A model generated the notes under the pieces. It ran no database searches. It saw only the letters and a list, made by a program, of their open reading frames with translations, and had not been told where the DNA came from. The position numbers and the translations under genes are program-made. Positions 1-7,419 of a stretch of DNA of 14,696 bases are shown piece after piece. Positions within the stretch are counted from its first letter, which is position 1, and every line of letters begins with the position of its first letter. The stretch lies in assembly GCA_002692605.1 (NCBI GenBank), contig NZLE01000033.1:25561-40256 (forward strand). The letters are read 5' to 3'. Source of the stretch: Opitutia bacterium (lineage in GTDB: Bacteria > Verrucomicrobiota > Verrucomicrobiia > Opitutales > Seribacteraceae).

Positions 1-372
1 AATGGCCTGACCGGAAGCGAGCAGTATAGGATCTCATCCTACGACCGAACGGAGAAATCCTTCACCGTCTTGGTATATGCAAGTGGAGCGGCAGGTCGAG
101 GTGGTTTTGAGGTCAGCATTCCCTCCACGATTCAAAACGGAAGGTACTACAACAACGAACACTCCATGATCGATTTTCGGGGAGAGGGCTTCAAGGAAGG
201 CTCTTCTTATTCCGCTCGAGCCGTCACCAAGGATATTGACCGAAACACGGGAGCTGACCGAAACCTCTCGGTGCAGGAAAAAAAGGGGTTGATCGTAAGG
301 GAGGGAAAACTGACTTTTCGGATTGGAGCCAACCGCAGGTTCACCAAAGTCGAGTTTTTCGCCGAGGAGTAA
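1..372 (+). CDS. 3' end of an unrecognised protein, 5' truncated by window edge
   Basis: The frame is open from the first base to a TAA at 370-372, giving 123 C-terminal residues; the start lies outside the window. An internal TTG at 70 is in frame but is not needed as a start. The residues alternate charged and hydrophobic positions with many Gly, Tyr and Arg, as in a beta-sandwich. The stretch around SYSARAVTKDIDRNTG and the LTFRIG segment loosely recall the C-terminal beta domain of some glycoside hydrolases such as GH97. That resemblance is only an impression. It converges with the DUF1080 gene, with 18 bp between the two stop codons. The open frame is clear, the function is unknown. Confidence 0.55.
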   Translation, partial: NGLTGSEQYRISSYDRTEKSFTVLVYASGAAGRGGFEVSIPSTIQNGRYYNNEHSMIDFRGEGFKEGSSYSARAVTKDIDRNTGADRNLSVQEKKGLIVREGKLTFRIGANRRFTKVEFFAEE

Positions 373-390
373 GCCCCGAATGGCTTGAGC

Positions 391-1041
391 TTACAACTTC
401 CTGACCTTCAAGTTGCGATACCAAACGGGATCGCGGTGGTCCTGAAGGAGGATTGGTCCGTTCCAACTGCCGAAGCCCTCGTTTTTCCGGTACTTGCTTT
501 TCTCAAATCTTTTTTTCCAATCCTCGGTACCCCAAGTGACGCTTACGACCTTCTCACCATTCAACCAATGTTCCAGATGGTTTCCTTTGGCGACAATCCT
601 TCCCTTGTTCCACTGACCCACTGGTTTTAACGGTTTCGAATCAGGAGCAGCCACCAATTCGTAAAGCGAGCCAGCCCGATGGGTCGGATTTTTATTGTCC
701 CTGTGTTTTTCGTCATCAAGCACCTGGTATTCCAGACCCAAGCTTCCGCGGGTTCTGTATTTGATTCCACTGTTTCCGGCTTCGGAGATTTTCCATTCGA
801 AGGAAAGTTCGAAATCCTTGAACTTACGCTTGGTTACTATATCCCCGCTGGAAGCTTTGCGGTGAACCACGCCGTCCTTGACCTCCCAAGTCTTATCAAC
901 AGGCTTGCCGTTCACTTTCATCCATTGCGAGAAGTCATCGCTCTTGAACAAATTGATTAAATCTTCCGCCTGAGCGCTGCGTATGGCAAGCAAGGCAAAG
1001 ATTGTCGCCATAACAATGGTTCGATTAATTTGATTATTCAT
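391..1041 (-). CDS. Secreted DUF1080 (3-keto-disaccharide hydrolase family) protein
   Basis: 216 residues. Residues 1-25 form a signal peptide (basic MNNQINR, hydrophobic core, cleavage after SAQA), so the protein is probably periplasmic. The rest is one DUF1080 domain, a concanavalin-like jelly roll: LINLFKSDDFSQW at the front, then WEVKDGVVHR, GDIVTKRKFKDFELSFEW, GNSGIKYR, the YQVLDD block, GSLYELV, WNKGRIVAKGNHLEHWLNG, and LQDHRDPVWYRNLKV at the end. Members are known to cleave 3-keto-glycosides, often next to Gfo/Idh oxidoreductases and TIM-barrel proteins, all of which lie nearby. Length is typical for a single-domain member. It is transcribed divergently from the Tat TIM-barrel gene across 141 bp. 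No clear Shine-Dalgarno precedes the ATG. The family is secure; the exact substrate is not visible. Confidence 0.9.
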   Translation of the reverse strand: MNNQINRTIVMATIFALLAIRSAQAEDLINLFKSDDFSQWMKVNGKPVDKTWEVKDGVVHRKASSGDIVTKRKFKDFELSFEWKISEAGNSGIKYRTRGSLGLEYQVLDDEKHRDNKNPTHRAGSLYELVAAPDSKPLKPVGQWNKGRIVAKGNHLEHWLNGEKVVSVTWGTEDWKKRFEKSKYRKNEGFGSWNGPILLQDHRDPVWYRNLKVRKL

Positions 1042-1182
1042 AACTAGGTATTAGCTTTACTTTCGATTTCGACGAAATGCTACAATGATTTAGTCTTCCG
1101 AGAAGTTTTTTTGGGAATAATAATCCATTCGATGAGTAAAAAGTTATGGACTTTGATGGGCGATGTGAAACATGATTGATCT

Positions 1183-2019
1183 ATGAATCGAAGAAACTTT
1201 TTGCTCACCACGACCGGATCTTTTGCCCTGAGTTCTTTTTCAATCGGGCAAAGCAAGTCATTTAAAGGCAGAATCCACAAGGCGGTTAAATTCGGATCCA
1301 AACCAAACGAGAAGAGAATGCAGGAACTCAAGAATCTTGGGTTCGATGGAATCGAAGGTTCCGCTCCGGGATTGCAGGTCGATGAAATGAAGAAGGCATG
1401 CTCAAAACATGAATTGCCGATGCACGGGGTGGTCTACAACAAGCATTGGAAGGTTCGATTGTCCGACCCGAACCCCGAAGTGCGTGAGGCAAGCAGAGTG
1501 GGGCTTGCTCAAGCGATGCGAGAAGCAAAGGGGGTGGGGGGAACTTCCGTCCTGCTTGTGCCGGGAGCAGTCCGTGGGGAGAAAGAAACCCACCAGTTGG
1601 TGTGGGATCGCTCCATCGCCCAAATCCGGAAGTTAATACCTCTGGCGGAAGAACTTCGCATACATATTCTCATCGAAACCGTCTGGAACGGCTTTTGTTA
1701 CAAACCCGAACAGTTCAGGGATTATATCGATGAAATCAACAGTCCATGGGTGCAAGCGTACTACGACATTGGAAATATGCAAAAATTCGCGCCGAGCCAC
1801 GAATGGATTCGAATTTTAGGGAAAAGGACCTTGAAACTGGACGTCAAGGATTGGGGTTCGAAAAATGGATTTTGCCCGCTGGGCCAGGGGGACGTGAACT
1901 GGAGCAAGGTCCGAGACGAGCTCGAGAAATTTGATTTCAAAGGCTGGGCGACGCGAGAAGGAAACGACGGCGGGGTCGAAAAAACCGCCAAATTGATGAA
2001 CGCACTGCTCGGTCTGTAG
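1183..2019 (+). CDS. Tat-exported sugar phosphate isomerase/epimerase-like TIM barrel
   Basis: 278 residues. It begins with a Tat signal, MNRRNFLLTT followed by a short hydrophobic run to about residue 22, so a folded, probably metal-bound protein is predicted to be exported. The rest is a xylose-isomerase-like TIM barrel (AP_endonuc_2 type): GFDGIEG (53-59), PMHGVVYN (79-86), ILIETVWNG (162-170), YYDIGN (193-198), LKLDVKDWG (217-225) and ATREGN (256-261). Probable metal ligands are Glu165, Asp195 and Glu259. The usual His of the HVKD motif is replaced: the segment reads LDVKD, putting Asp220 there. The protein is probably a sugar epimerase or a lyase acting on keto-sugars; several 3-keto-glycoside-cleaving enzymes share this fold. 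The ATG lacks an obvious Shine-Dalgarno, but the RR motif right after it supports this start. Confidence 0.85.
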   Translation: MNRRNFLLTTTGSFALSSFSIGQSKSFKGRIHKAVKFGSKPNEKRMQELKNLGFDGIEGSAPGLQVDEMKKACSKHELPMHGVVYNKHWKVRLSDPNPEVREASRVGLAQAMREAKGVGGTSVLLVPGAVRGEKETHQLVWDRSIAQIRKLIPLAEELRIHILIETVWNGFCYKPEQFRDYIDEINSPWVQAYYDIGNMQKFAPSHEWIRILGKRTLKLDVKDWGSKNGFCPLGQGDVNWSKVRDELEKFDFKGWATREGNDGGVEKTAKLMNALLGL

Positions 2020-2046
2020 CTTAAGCTCCCTCCGATTATAGATCGC

Positions 2047-2937
2047 CTAAGCTTCGTAGGGCACGAAATCGTAGTCCATTGCCTTAAGCAAATCCATCAA
2101 CTTCCGTCCATACCTTAGGTAAATGTCCATCGGGTCTTCCGAAGTCTGGTTTTGGGAATCGGCATCATGAAAGACCGCCGCCAAATGCGGTTCGATTGAA
2201 ATGCCGCCATCATAACCACTGTCCTTCAATTCCCGTAGGATTTCAGGAACTCGGCCGTGGCCATCACCGGGATACACGTAAGTTTCCTTTCCTCCGTTCT
2301 CAGCGCAGGGAGTAAGGCAATCCTTGACGTGAACGTAGGCGATGTGCGCACGCACCTTGTGGTAAAATTCAAGAGGGCATTGCCATGGCTCGCCCTCCTT
2401 CGAACGGTCACGGTTAAAAACCGGGTTTGCGGTATCAAAGACCAGCTTCATGCCTGGAACCGCTTCCACCAAATCCAAGGTGTGGCGCCAACTCATTCCA
2501 CCGTAGTTCATGCAGTTTTCATGAACTGGAATCAAATTTTCGGATAAGAATGATTCGACGATCAGCCGAAGGCGTCGAACCCGCTCCTCCACAAGTTGAT
2601 CTTCCTGATCCAAAACCTTGTAACTCATGATTCGTATGAACTTGGCCCCAAGACGTTTCATTCTGGGAATCGCTCGGTCGATTTCCCCCTGGGTGATGGA
2701 AAAGTCGTCCCGAACGTCCTTGCCCCAATTTCCGATTGCCGAACCGAAGGCGTTAATATGAACGCCCGACCCATCAATTGCCCGACAGACAGACTCAAAA
2801 GACTCTTCGTCGAGATCATGAAGATTCTTTCCGTTTACGAATCTGGATTCGATGGCATTCCAGCCCAATTCTCTGGTCGCGTTAATTTGGCCCTCAATGT
2901 CCTGAGAAGCTTCGTCTGCTATTCCGGTTAAGTACAT
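2047..2937 (-). CDS. Sugar phosphate isomerase/epimerase, TIM barrel (cytosolic)
   Basis: 296 residues starting MYLTGIADEASQ. The frame stays open 300 nt further upstream, but that part overlaps the preceding dehydrogenase gene and reads as shadow sequence. The ATG at 2937 has an AGGAAA about 12 nt upstream and begins exactly where family homology begins. The metal-binding set of xylose-isomerase-like barrels is intact: Glu140 in PVHEN, Asp168 in VFDTAN, His203 in YVHVKD and Glu249 in SIEPH, with the GDGHGRVPEIL segment before the last strand. No signal peptide is present, so it acts in the cytosol. It starts 19 nt after the dehydrogenase stop, so the two are co-transcribed. The role is inferred as isomerisation, epimerisation or dehydration of the sugar oxidised by its partner; the substrate is unknown. 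Confidence 0.88.
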   Translation of the reverse strand: MYLTGIADEASQDIEGQINATRELGWNAIESRFVNGKNLHDLDEESFESVCRAIDGSGVHINAFGSAIGNWGKDVRDDFSITQGEIDRAIPRMKRLGAKFIRIMSYKVLDQEDQLVEERVRRLRLIVESFLSENLIPVHENCMNYGGMSWRHTLDLVEAVPGMKLVFDTANPVFNRDRSKEGEPWQCPLEFYHKVRAHIAYVHVKDCLTPCAENGGKETYVYPGDGHGRVPEILRELKDSGYDGGISIEPHLAAVFHDADSQNQTSEDPMDIYLRYGRKLMDLLKAMDYDFVPYEA

Positions 2938-2956
2938 TAGTCTATTGATTTCCTGT

Positions 2957-4021
2957 TTATCGCAAAGGAACCTTGGAGCCACCCTCGCGTATGGATTCAT
3001 AAATTGCGGTAATGAGCTCGACTGCCTTGCGGCCTTCACTCCCATCGACCGAGGGAGGCCGCCCTTTATCCAGCGCGCCCAGAGCATCCTCAAAGTTTCT
3101 CTGGTGCCATTGAAAGTCAATGGCTTTCGGGTCAGCCGCTCCGGCTCCGGCCGATTCACTCTCAAGACCATGCTCGGCAAGAATGGATTCATCCTCGGGC
3201 AGCGCGGTTTTGAGATCCCATACGCTGAATTTGTCATCCACCATCATGATCGAGCCCTGGTCTCCGCAAATGTGAATGGAAGCCGGCAACCCGGTGTTGG
3301 AATAACATGCCGTCGAAGCCTGTATGACTCCTCTTGCCCCGGATTCGAATTCCAGCATGGCCACCGCCACGTCCTCCACCTCGATACCCTCATGAGCCTC
3401 CAAGCCTCCCGAAGCCCAAACGGCGCGGACTTCACCCATAAGGTGGAGCATGAGGTCAACCGTATGAATGGACTGATTCATCAAGGCTCCGCCTCCATCC
3501 AGGTCCCAGGACCCTCTCCAGGCTCCGCTGTCATAGTATTCCTGAGTCCGCCACCATTTGATGGAGGTATCGCATAAAACCACCTTGCCAAGCCGCCCCT
3601 TGCGGAGGGCATTCTTGAAAATCGAAGTGGAGTCATTGAAACGCCGTGGAAAGATTCCCGAAAGCATGACACCCTGCTCTTCGCAGACCCGAATCATTTC
3701 ATCGACACGATCGGTCGTGACCTCAAGAGGCTTTTCACAAATGACGTGCTTCCCTGCGTAAGCCGCAGACCGAACGTGCTCGAGATGAACGCCGCTTACC
3801 GAACCGACCGTCACCACGTTCATACCCTGATGCCGCAGAAAGCGCTCGAGGTCCGAGTAACCCGCGCAACCGTACTTTGCCCCAAAAGCGCTTGCCTTGT
3901 CAGGATTTCTCGCAAAGGCGGCAACCAGTTCGACTCCTTGCATCGCCTGCAGGGCTTGCGCATGAAAATCCGCAATGACGCCAGCCCCGATGATTCCTAC
4001 CCTGTGTTTGACCTCGGTCAT
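2957..4021 (-). CDS. Gfo/Idh/MocA family sugar oxidoreductase
   Basis: 354 residues, usual for the family. The N-terminal Rossmann fold carries the dinucleotide motif VGIIGAGVIADFH (8-20). The hallmark EKP follows at 96-98 in HVICEKPLEVT. The C-terminal sugar-binding domain contains GGGALMNQSIHTVDLMLHLMG (last Gly at 196), with the expected catalytic His186 and nearby Asp189. No signal peptide is seen, so it is cytosolic and NAD(P)-dependent. Such enzymes oxidise or reduce hydroxyls on sugars or inositols, including C3 oxidation of glycosides. It is the first gene of a two-gene unit with the TIM barrel downstream and is divergent from the catabolic operon across 157 bp. The family is certain; substrate and direction are not. 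Confidence 0.93.
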   Translation of the reverse strand: MTEVKHRVGIIGAGVIADFHAQALQAMQGVELVAAFARNPDKASAFGAKYGCAGYSDLERFLRHQGMNVVTVGSVSGVHLEHVRSAAYAGKHVICEKPLEVTTDRVDEMIRVCEEQGVMLSGIFPRRFNDSTSIFKNALRKGRLGKVVLCDTSIKWWRTQEYYDSGAWRGSWDLDGGGALMNQSIHTVDLMLHLMGEVRAVWASGGLEAHEGIEVEDVAVAMLEFESGARGVIQASTACYSNTGLPASIHICGDQGSIMMVDDKFSVWDLKTALPEDESILAEHGLESESAGAGAADPKAIDFQWHQRNFEDALGALDKGRPPSVDGSEGRKAVELITAIYESIREGGSKVPLR

Positions 4022-4178
4022 AATTGGGTTTGGCTTTTGCGCTCAGATCGAAAGGGGACGGAATATCCGGTTGTGCATTTCATTCTTATATTCTTAATTA
4101 TTTTGACACGATTCGGAAATCTAATTTGACGTTCGGCTTAACTCGTGTAAAGCCTTTTAGTCTTTTTTGCTGTCTTTG
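4022..4178. promoter_or_regulatory. Divergent control region between the Gfo/Idh unit and the operon
   Basis: This 157-bp spacer must hold promoters for both directions. It has two similar direct elements, TTTGACACGATTCGG (4102-4116) and TTTGACGTTCGG (4125-4136), either of which supplies a TTGAC -35-like core. It also has a small inverted repeat CGGA-ATA-TCCG at 4059-4069 and an A/T-rich stretch at 4080-4103. No -10 box with ideal 17-nt spacing is evident. These are plausible operator sites for the LacI-family regulator at the operon's end, but that is inference. Confidence 0.4.
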
Positions 4179-5153
4179 ATGAAAATACTACTTACCACAA
4201 CATCCTTTCAGGATACGCCCGGCCCTCACCATCAAATCCTTGAGGACGCGGGTTTTGAGATCATCCGGGAAAGGGGACCCCTTCCCGAAAAGCGAATGCT
4301 CGATTTGGTCGGAGATATTGACGCCTTTTTGTGCGGAGATGATGAGATCACCTCAAAAGTCATTGACCGGGCTCTACCCAGGCTAAAGGTCGTATCCAAG
4401 TATGGCATCGGCCTCGACAAGATAGACGTGGAATACCTCACGGACAAGGGAGTGCCCTTAACCTTTTGCCCGGGAGTAAACCATACGACCGTTTCGGAGC
4501 ATACCTTTGCCTTGATGTTGGCCCTATTCCGCAAACTGGTAAAAGAGGCGAATCACGTCGCCAAGGGTGAGTGGGTGCGCGTCACCGGCAATGAAATCAT
4601 GGGTAAAACGCTCTCGATCATCGGTCTTGGAAGGATCGGCAAGGAGGTTGCGATTCGGGCCAATGCCTTTGGCATGAAAGTCATTGGCTACGACCTCTAT
4701 TGGGACGAGGACTTTGCCCGCGGCAATCAAATCATACGCGCCAAGAGCATTGACGAAGCTCTGGAACAGGGCGACGTGGTGAGTTTGCACGTAAACCTGT
4801 CCGATGAGACCAGAGAGCTCATCAACCGGGAACGTCTTTCGAAGATGAAGGATGGAGTCGTCATTCTGAACTGCGCTCGTGGAGAAATCATCCACACGCA
4901 AGACGTCATTGATGCCCTGCATGCGGGCAAAATCGGCGGATACGGCACCGACGTGCTCGACGTTGAACCTCCGCCTCCCGATCACCCCATGCTCAATGCT
5001 CCAAACACCGTAATCACCCCCCATATCGGCTCCCGCACCTTTGAGTCCGTTGAAAGACAGGCTACCATGGCCGCCCGGAACCTTGTTCTCGCGCTAAGGG
5101 GGGAGACTCCTTTGGCGCAAGCCAACGATGCCCCCCTTACCGCCCATACCTAA
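4179..5153 (+). CDS. D-isomer-specific 2-hydroxyacid dehydrogenase (phosphoglycerate dehydrogenase-like)
   Basis: 324 residues from the ATG at 4179; a TTG 12 nt upstream is in frame, but MKILLTTT matches the family start. The nucleotide-binding motif is IIGLGRIG (147-154). Catalytic residues are Arg234 in NCARGE, Glu263 in DVLDVEPP and His282 in ITPHIG, the complete Arg/Glu/His set. SKYGIGLDKID (73-83) is the substrate-loop block typical of SerA-like proteins. There is no C-terminal ACT domain, so it is a short catabolic-type member rather than a regulated serine-biosynthesis enzyme. It is the first gene of the operon, 14 nt ahead of the Ldh2-family gene. It should interconvert a D-2-hydroxyacid and its 2-keto acid with NAD(H). 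Known relatives act on phosphoglycerate, glyoxylate/hydroxypyruvate or (S)-sulfolactate; which applies here cannot be read from the sequence. Confidence 0.9.
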   Translation: MKILLTTTSFQDTPGPHHQILEDAGFEIIRERGPLPEKRMLDLVGDIDAFLCGDDEITSKVIDRALPRLKVVSKYGIGLDKIDVEYLTDKGVPLTFCPGVNHTTVSEHTFALMLALFRKLVKEANHVAKGEWVRVTGNEIMGKTLSIIGLGRIGKEVAIRANAFGMKVIGYDLYWDEDFARGNQIIRAKSIDEALEQGDVVSLHVNLSDETRELINRERLSKMKDGVVILNCARGEIIHTQDVIDALHAGKIGGYGTDVLDVEPPPPDHPMLNAPNTVITPHIGSRTFESVERQATMAARNLVLALRGETPLAQANDAPLTAHT

Positions 5154-5167
5154 ACGAATATCTTGCC

Positions 5168-6271
5168 ATGAATACCCAGGAAGACACTTTTTTCATCGTC
5201 CCAAGAGAATTGCATGACGATCTCGTGCGCAGGGCCTACGCCGAACGTGGATTTGATGAGGACGAATGCGAAGCTGCGGCTAAGTTTTCCGCACACGCCA
5301 CGACCCATGGCATCCGTACGCACAATGCCTTGAAAGCACTACACCTGGACGACCTTTTTGGTTCCAAGGCGGGCGGCTGCAAACCATCGGCCACCATCAT
5401 CCGCAAGGAATCCCGTTTCGCTGCCTCGGAGGTTTGGGACTGCCAATATAAGTTGGGACAGGCAACTGCCTATGAAGCGATGAATCGTTGCATGGAATTG
5501 GCCGATCAATACGGAATTGGCCAAGTTTCGGTCGATCACGCCTTTCATTATCTCTGGGGTGGCGGATATGTGATGGACGCGGCCAAACGCGGATACGTCG
5601 CCTACACCAACTGCACCGCATCCATCACCGAAGTCGTTCCATTCATGGGAAGCGAACCCACTCTCGGCACGAATCCACATTCCTGGGGTTTCCCAACCAC
5701 CGAAGCAATCGGTTTTCCCGTGGTGATCGACTGGGCGACCTCGGTCATTGCCATGGGGCGCGTACAACAACTCAAGCGGGAAGGGCAAAGTCTCCCGCCG
5801 GGCGCCGCAGTTGATCACGATGGACAGGAAACCCTAGACCCCAACCGAGTCGCTGCCCTCAAACCATTCGGAGCTCACAAAGGATATGGCCTTTCCCTGA
5901 TCAACGAATTGGTCGCCGCATTCATCGGCGCCTCGAAACCCACTCTCAGGAGCAATCACCTGAAGGACGGAGACAAACATACGCCGAACTTTTACTTCCA
6001 AGTGATCCATCCCGATGCCCTCAGTTCCGGAAACTTCGCCTTTGGCAGAAACCAAGCTGAAAACGTCAAGGTTGTCCTTGAGGACATTCTTCAGGGAGGG
6101 AACCAAAACTGCATCATCCCAGGCCAATTCGAAGCCGAATTCGCCGAACTCACCCGCAAGGCCAACGGCTTGCTTTTTTCCGAAAAGGAAATTCTAGAAT
6201 TCAACTCCATTGCCGAAGAATGCGGTGCGGAAACCTGGAAAATCAGTGATTTCGATGAGAGTGGAAGCTGA
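5168..6271 (+). CDS. Ldh2-family (malate/L-lactate/sulfolactate type) dehydrogenase
   Basis: 367 residues, typical length. Family blocks in order: the helical N-terminus with THGIRTHN (46-53), where His52 matches the His of the usual GxxSHG motif although the following Gly is Asn; VDHAFHYLWGGGY (122-134), matching the nS.HfG.aGyY block; TLGTNPHSWGFP (165-176); VIDWATS (186-192), the NAD-binding segment; and FGAHKGYGLSL (234-244). This NAD(P)-dependent family has its own fold and acts on L-malate, L-lactate, ureidoglycolate, 2,3-diketo-L-gulonate or (R)-sulfolactate. It follows the D-2-hydroxyacid dehydrogenase by 14 nt, suggesting the two share a 2-keto acid. No Shine-Dalgarno is obvious before the ATG. 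The family call is firm and the substrate unknown. Confidence 0.9.
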   Translation: MNTQEDTFFIVPRELHDDLVRRAYAERGFDEDECEAAAKFSAHATTHGIRTHNALKALHLDDLFGSKAGGCKPSATIIRKESRFAASEVWDCQYKLGQATAYEAMNRCMELADQYGIGQVSVDHAFHYLWGGGYVMDAAKRGYVAYTNCTASITEVVPFMGSEPTLGTNPHSWGFPTTEAIGFPVVIDWATSVIAMGRVQQLKREGQSLPPGAAVDHDGQETLDPNRVAALKPFGAHKGYGLSLINELVAAFIGASKPTLRSNHLKDGDKHTPNFYFQVIHPDALSSGNFAFGRNQAENVKVVLEDILQGGNQNCIIPGQFEAEFAELTRKANGLLFSEKEILEFNSIAEECGAETWKISDFDESGS

Positions 6272-6303
6272 TCCTCTCTGCCGAAAACCCAACTTTCATT
6301 ACC

Positions 6304-7401
6304 ATGAGCCTATCCATACGACCTCAGACAGATTGTAAGTTCGATCTCGTTTCCCTCGGGGAAATCATGCTTCGCCTTGACCCAGGTGAGGGAAGAATCA
6401 GAACCTCGCGCGAATTCAAGGCATGGGAAGGAGGCGGGGAGTACAACGTGGCCCGTGGCCTTCGCCGATGCTTTGGTTTGCGAACTTCCGTGGTCACCGC
6501 ATTTGCGGATAATGAGATCGGTCGACTCATCGAAGACTTCATCATGCAGGGTGGTGTGGACGTCTCTCTCATTCAATGGATGCCATACGACGGACTGGGA
6601 AGGGAAGTTCGGAACGGACTTAACTTCACCGAACGGGGATTTGGAGTCCGCGGCGCCGTCGGTGTGCCTGACCGAGGATTGACCGCCGCATCCCAACTGA
6701 AAGCGGGCGACGTCGATTGGGATGACTTGTTCGGAAATCAGGGAGTTCGCTGGTTTCACACCGGTGGTATTTACGCCGCCTTGTCCGAATCCACCGCCGA
6801 GGTCACCGCCGAGGCCGTTCAATCCGCCCAAAAACACGGAACCATCGTTTCCTATGACCTCAATTACCGACCCTCCCTTTGGAAATCCATCGGCGGGATC
6901 GAAAAGGCTCAGGAAGTCAATCGATCCATTGCCCGGAACGTCGACGTAATGATTGGCAACGAAGAGGATTTCACCGCTTGCCTGGGCTTCGAAGTCGAAG
7001 GCGTGGATGAAAACATTTCCAATATCCAAGTCGACAAGTTCAAGAATATGATCGAACAAGTGGTCTCCGAATTTCCCAACTTCAAGGCAACCGCGACGAC
7101 TCTACGAAGCGTACGCACCGCAACCGTCAATGACTGGGGAGCGATCTGCTGGCAGGATGGCTCATTCCATGAAGCCACGCATCGGGCAGAACTGGAGATA
7201 CTTGATCGGGTAGGGGGTGGAGACAGTTTCGCTTCGGGACTCATCTATGGGTTTCTTGCAGGTCATGACGGGGACGTGGCGGTTAACTACGGAGCCGCCC
7301 ATGGCGCTCTTGCCATGACCACGCCAGGTGACACCTCCATGGCTACGCTTGCCGAAGTCGAAAAACTCATGAGCGGGGGCGGAGCCCGCGTCGTACGCTA
7401 A
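6304..7401 (+). CDS. PfkB-family sugar kinase, 2-keto-3-deoxygluconate kinase-like
   Basis: 365 residues. PfkB signatures are clear: VSLGEIMLRLDPG (16-28) near the N-terminus, WEGGGEYNVARGLRR (41-55) as signature 1, SYDLNYRPSLW (183-193), VMIGNEEDF (215-223), and DRVGGGDSFASGL (301-313) as signature 2, with Asp307 as catalytic base. The SYDLNYRP block is typical of 2-keto-3-deoxygluconate (KDG) kinases. The usual DTTGAGD is DRVGGGD, which still keeps the anion-hole glycines. It is cytosolic, ATP-dependent, and would phosphorylate a keto-sugar acid ahead of aldol cleavage. It lies 32 nt after the Ldh2 gene and 18 nt before the SDR gene. No KDPG aldolase is in the window, so the KDG assignment rests on family resemblance and context. 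Confidence 0.87.
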   Translation: MSLSIRPQTDCKFDLVSLGEIMLRLDPGEGRIRTSREFKAWEGGGEYNVARGLRRCFGLRTSVVTAFADNEIGRLIEDFIMQGGVDVSLIQWMPYDGLGREVRNGLNFTERGFGVRGAVGVPDRGLTAASQLKAGDVDWDDLFGNQGVRWFHTGGIYAALSESTAEVTAEAVQSAQKHGTIVSYDLNYRPSLWKSIGGIEKAQEVNRSIARNVDVMIGNEEDFTACLGFEVEGVDENISNIQVDKFKNMIEQVVSEFPNFKATATTLRSVRTATVNDWGAICWQDGSFHEATHRAELEILDRVGGGDSFASGLIYGFLAGHDGDVAVNYGAAHGALAMTTPGDTSMATLAEVEKLMSGGGARVVR

Positions 7402-7419
7402 CCACAAAAAAGCCAAAGT

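Noticed and set aside
2938..3237. Upstream extension of the cytosolic TIM-barrel frame by 100 residues
   Set aside because: It overlaps the end of the dehydrogenase gene in another frame and has no family similarity; the ATG at 2937 fits homology and spacing.
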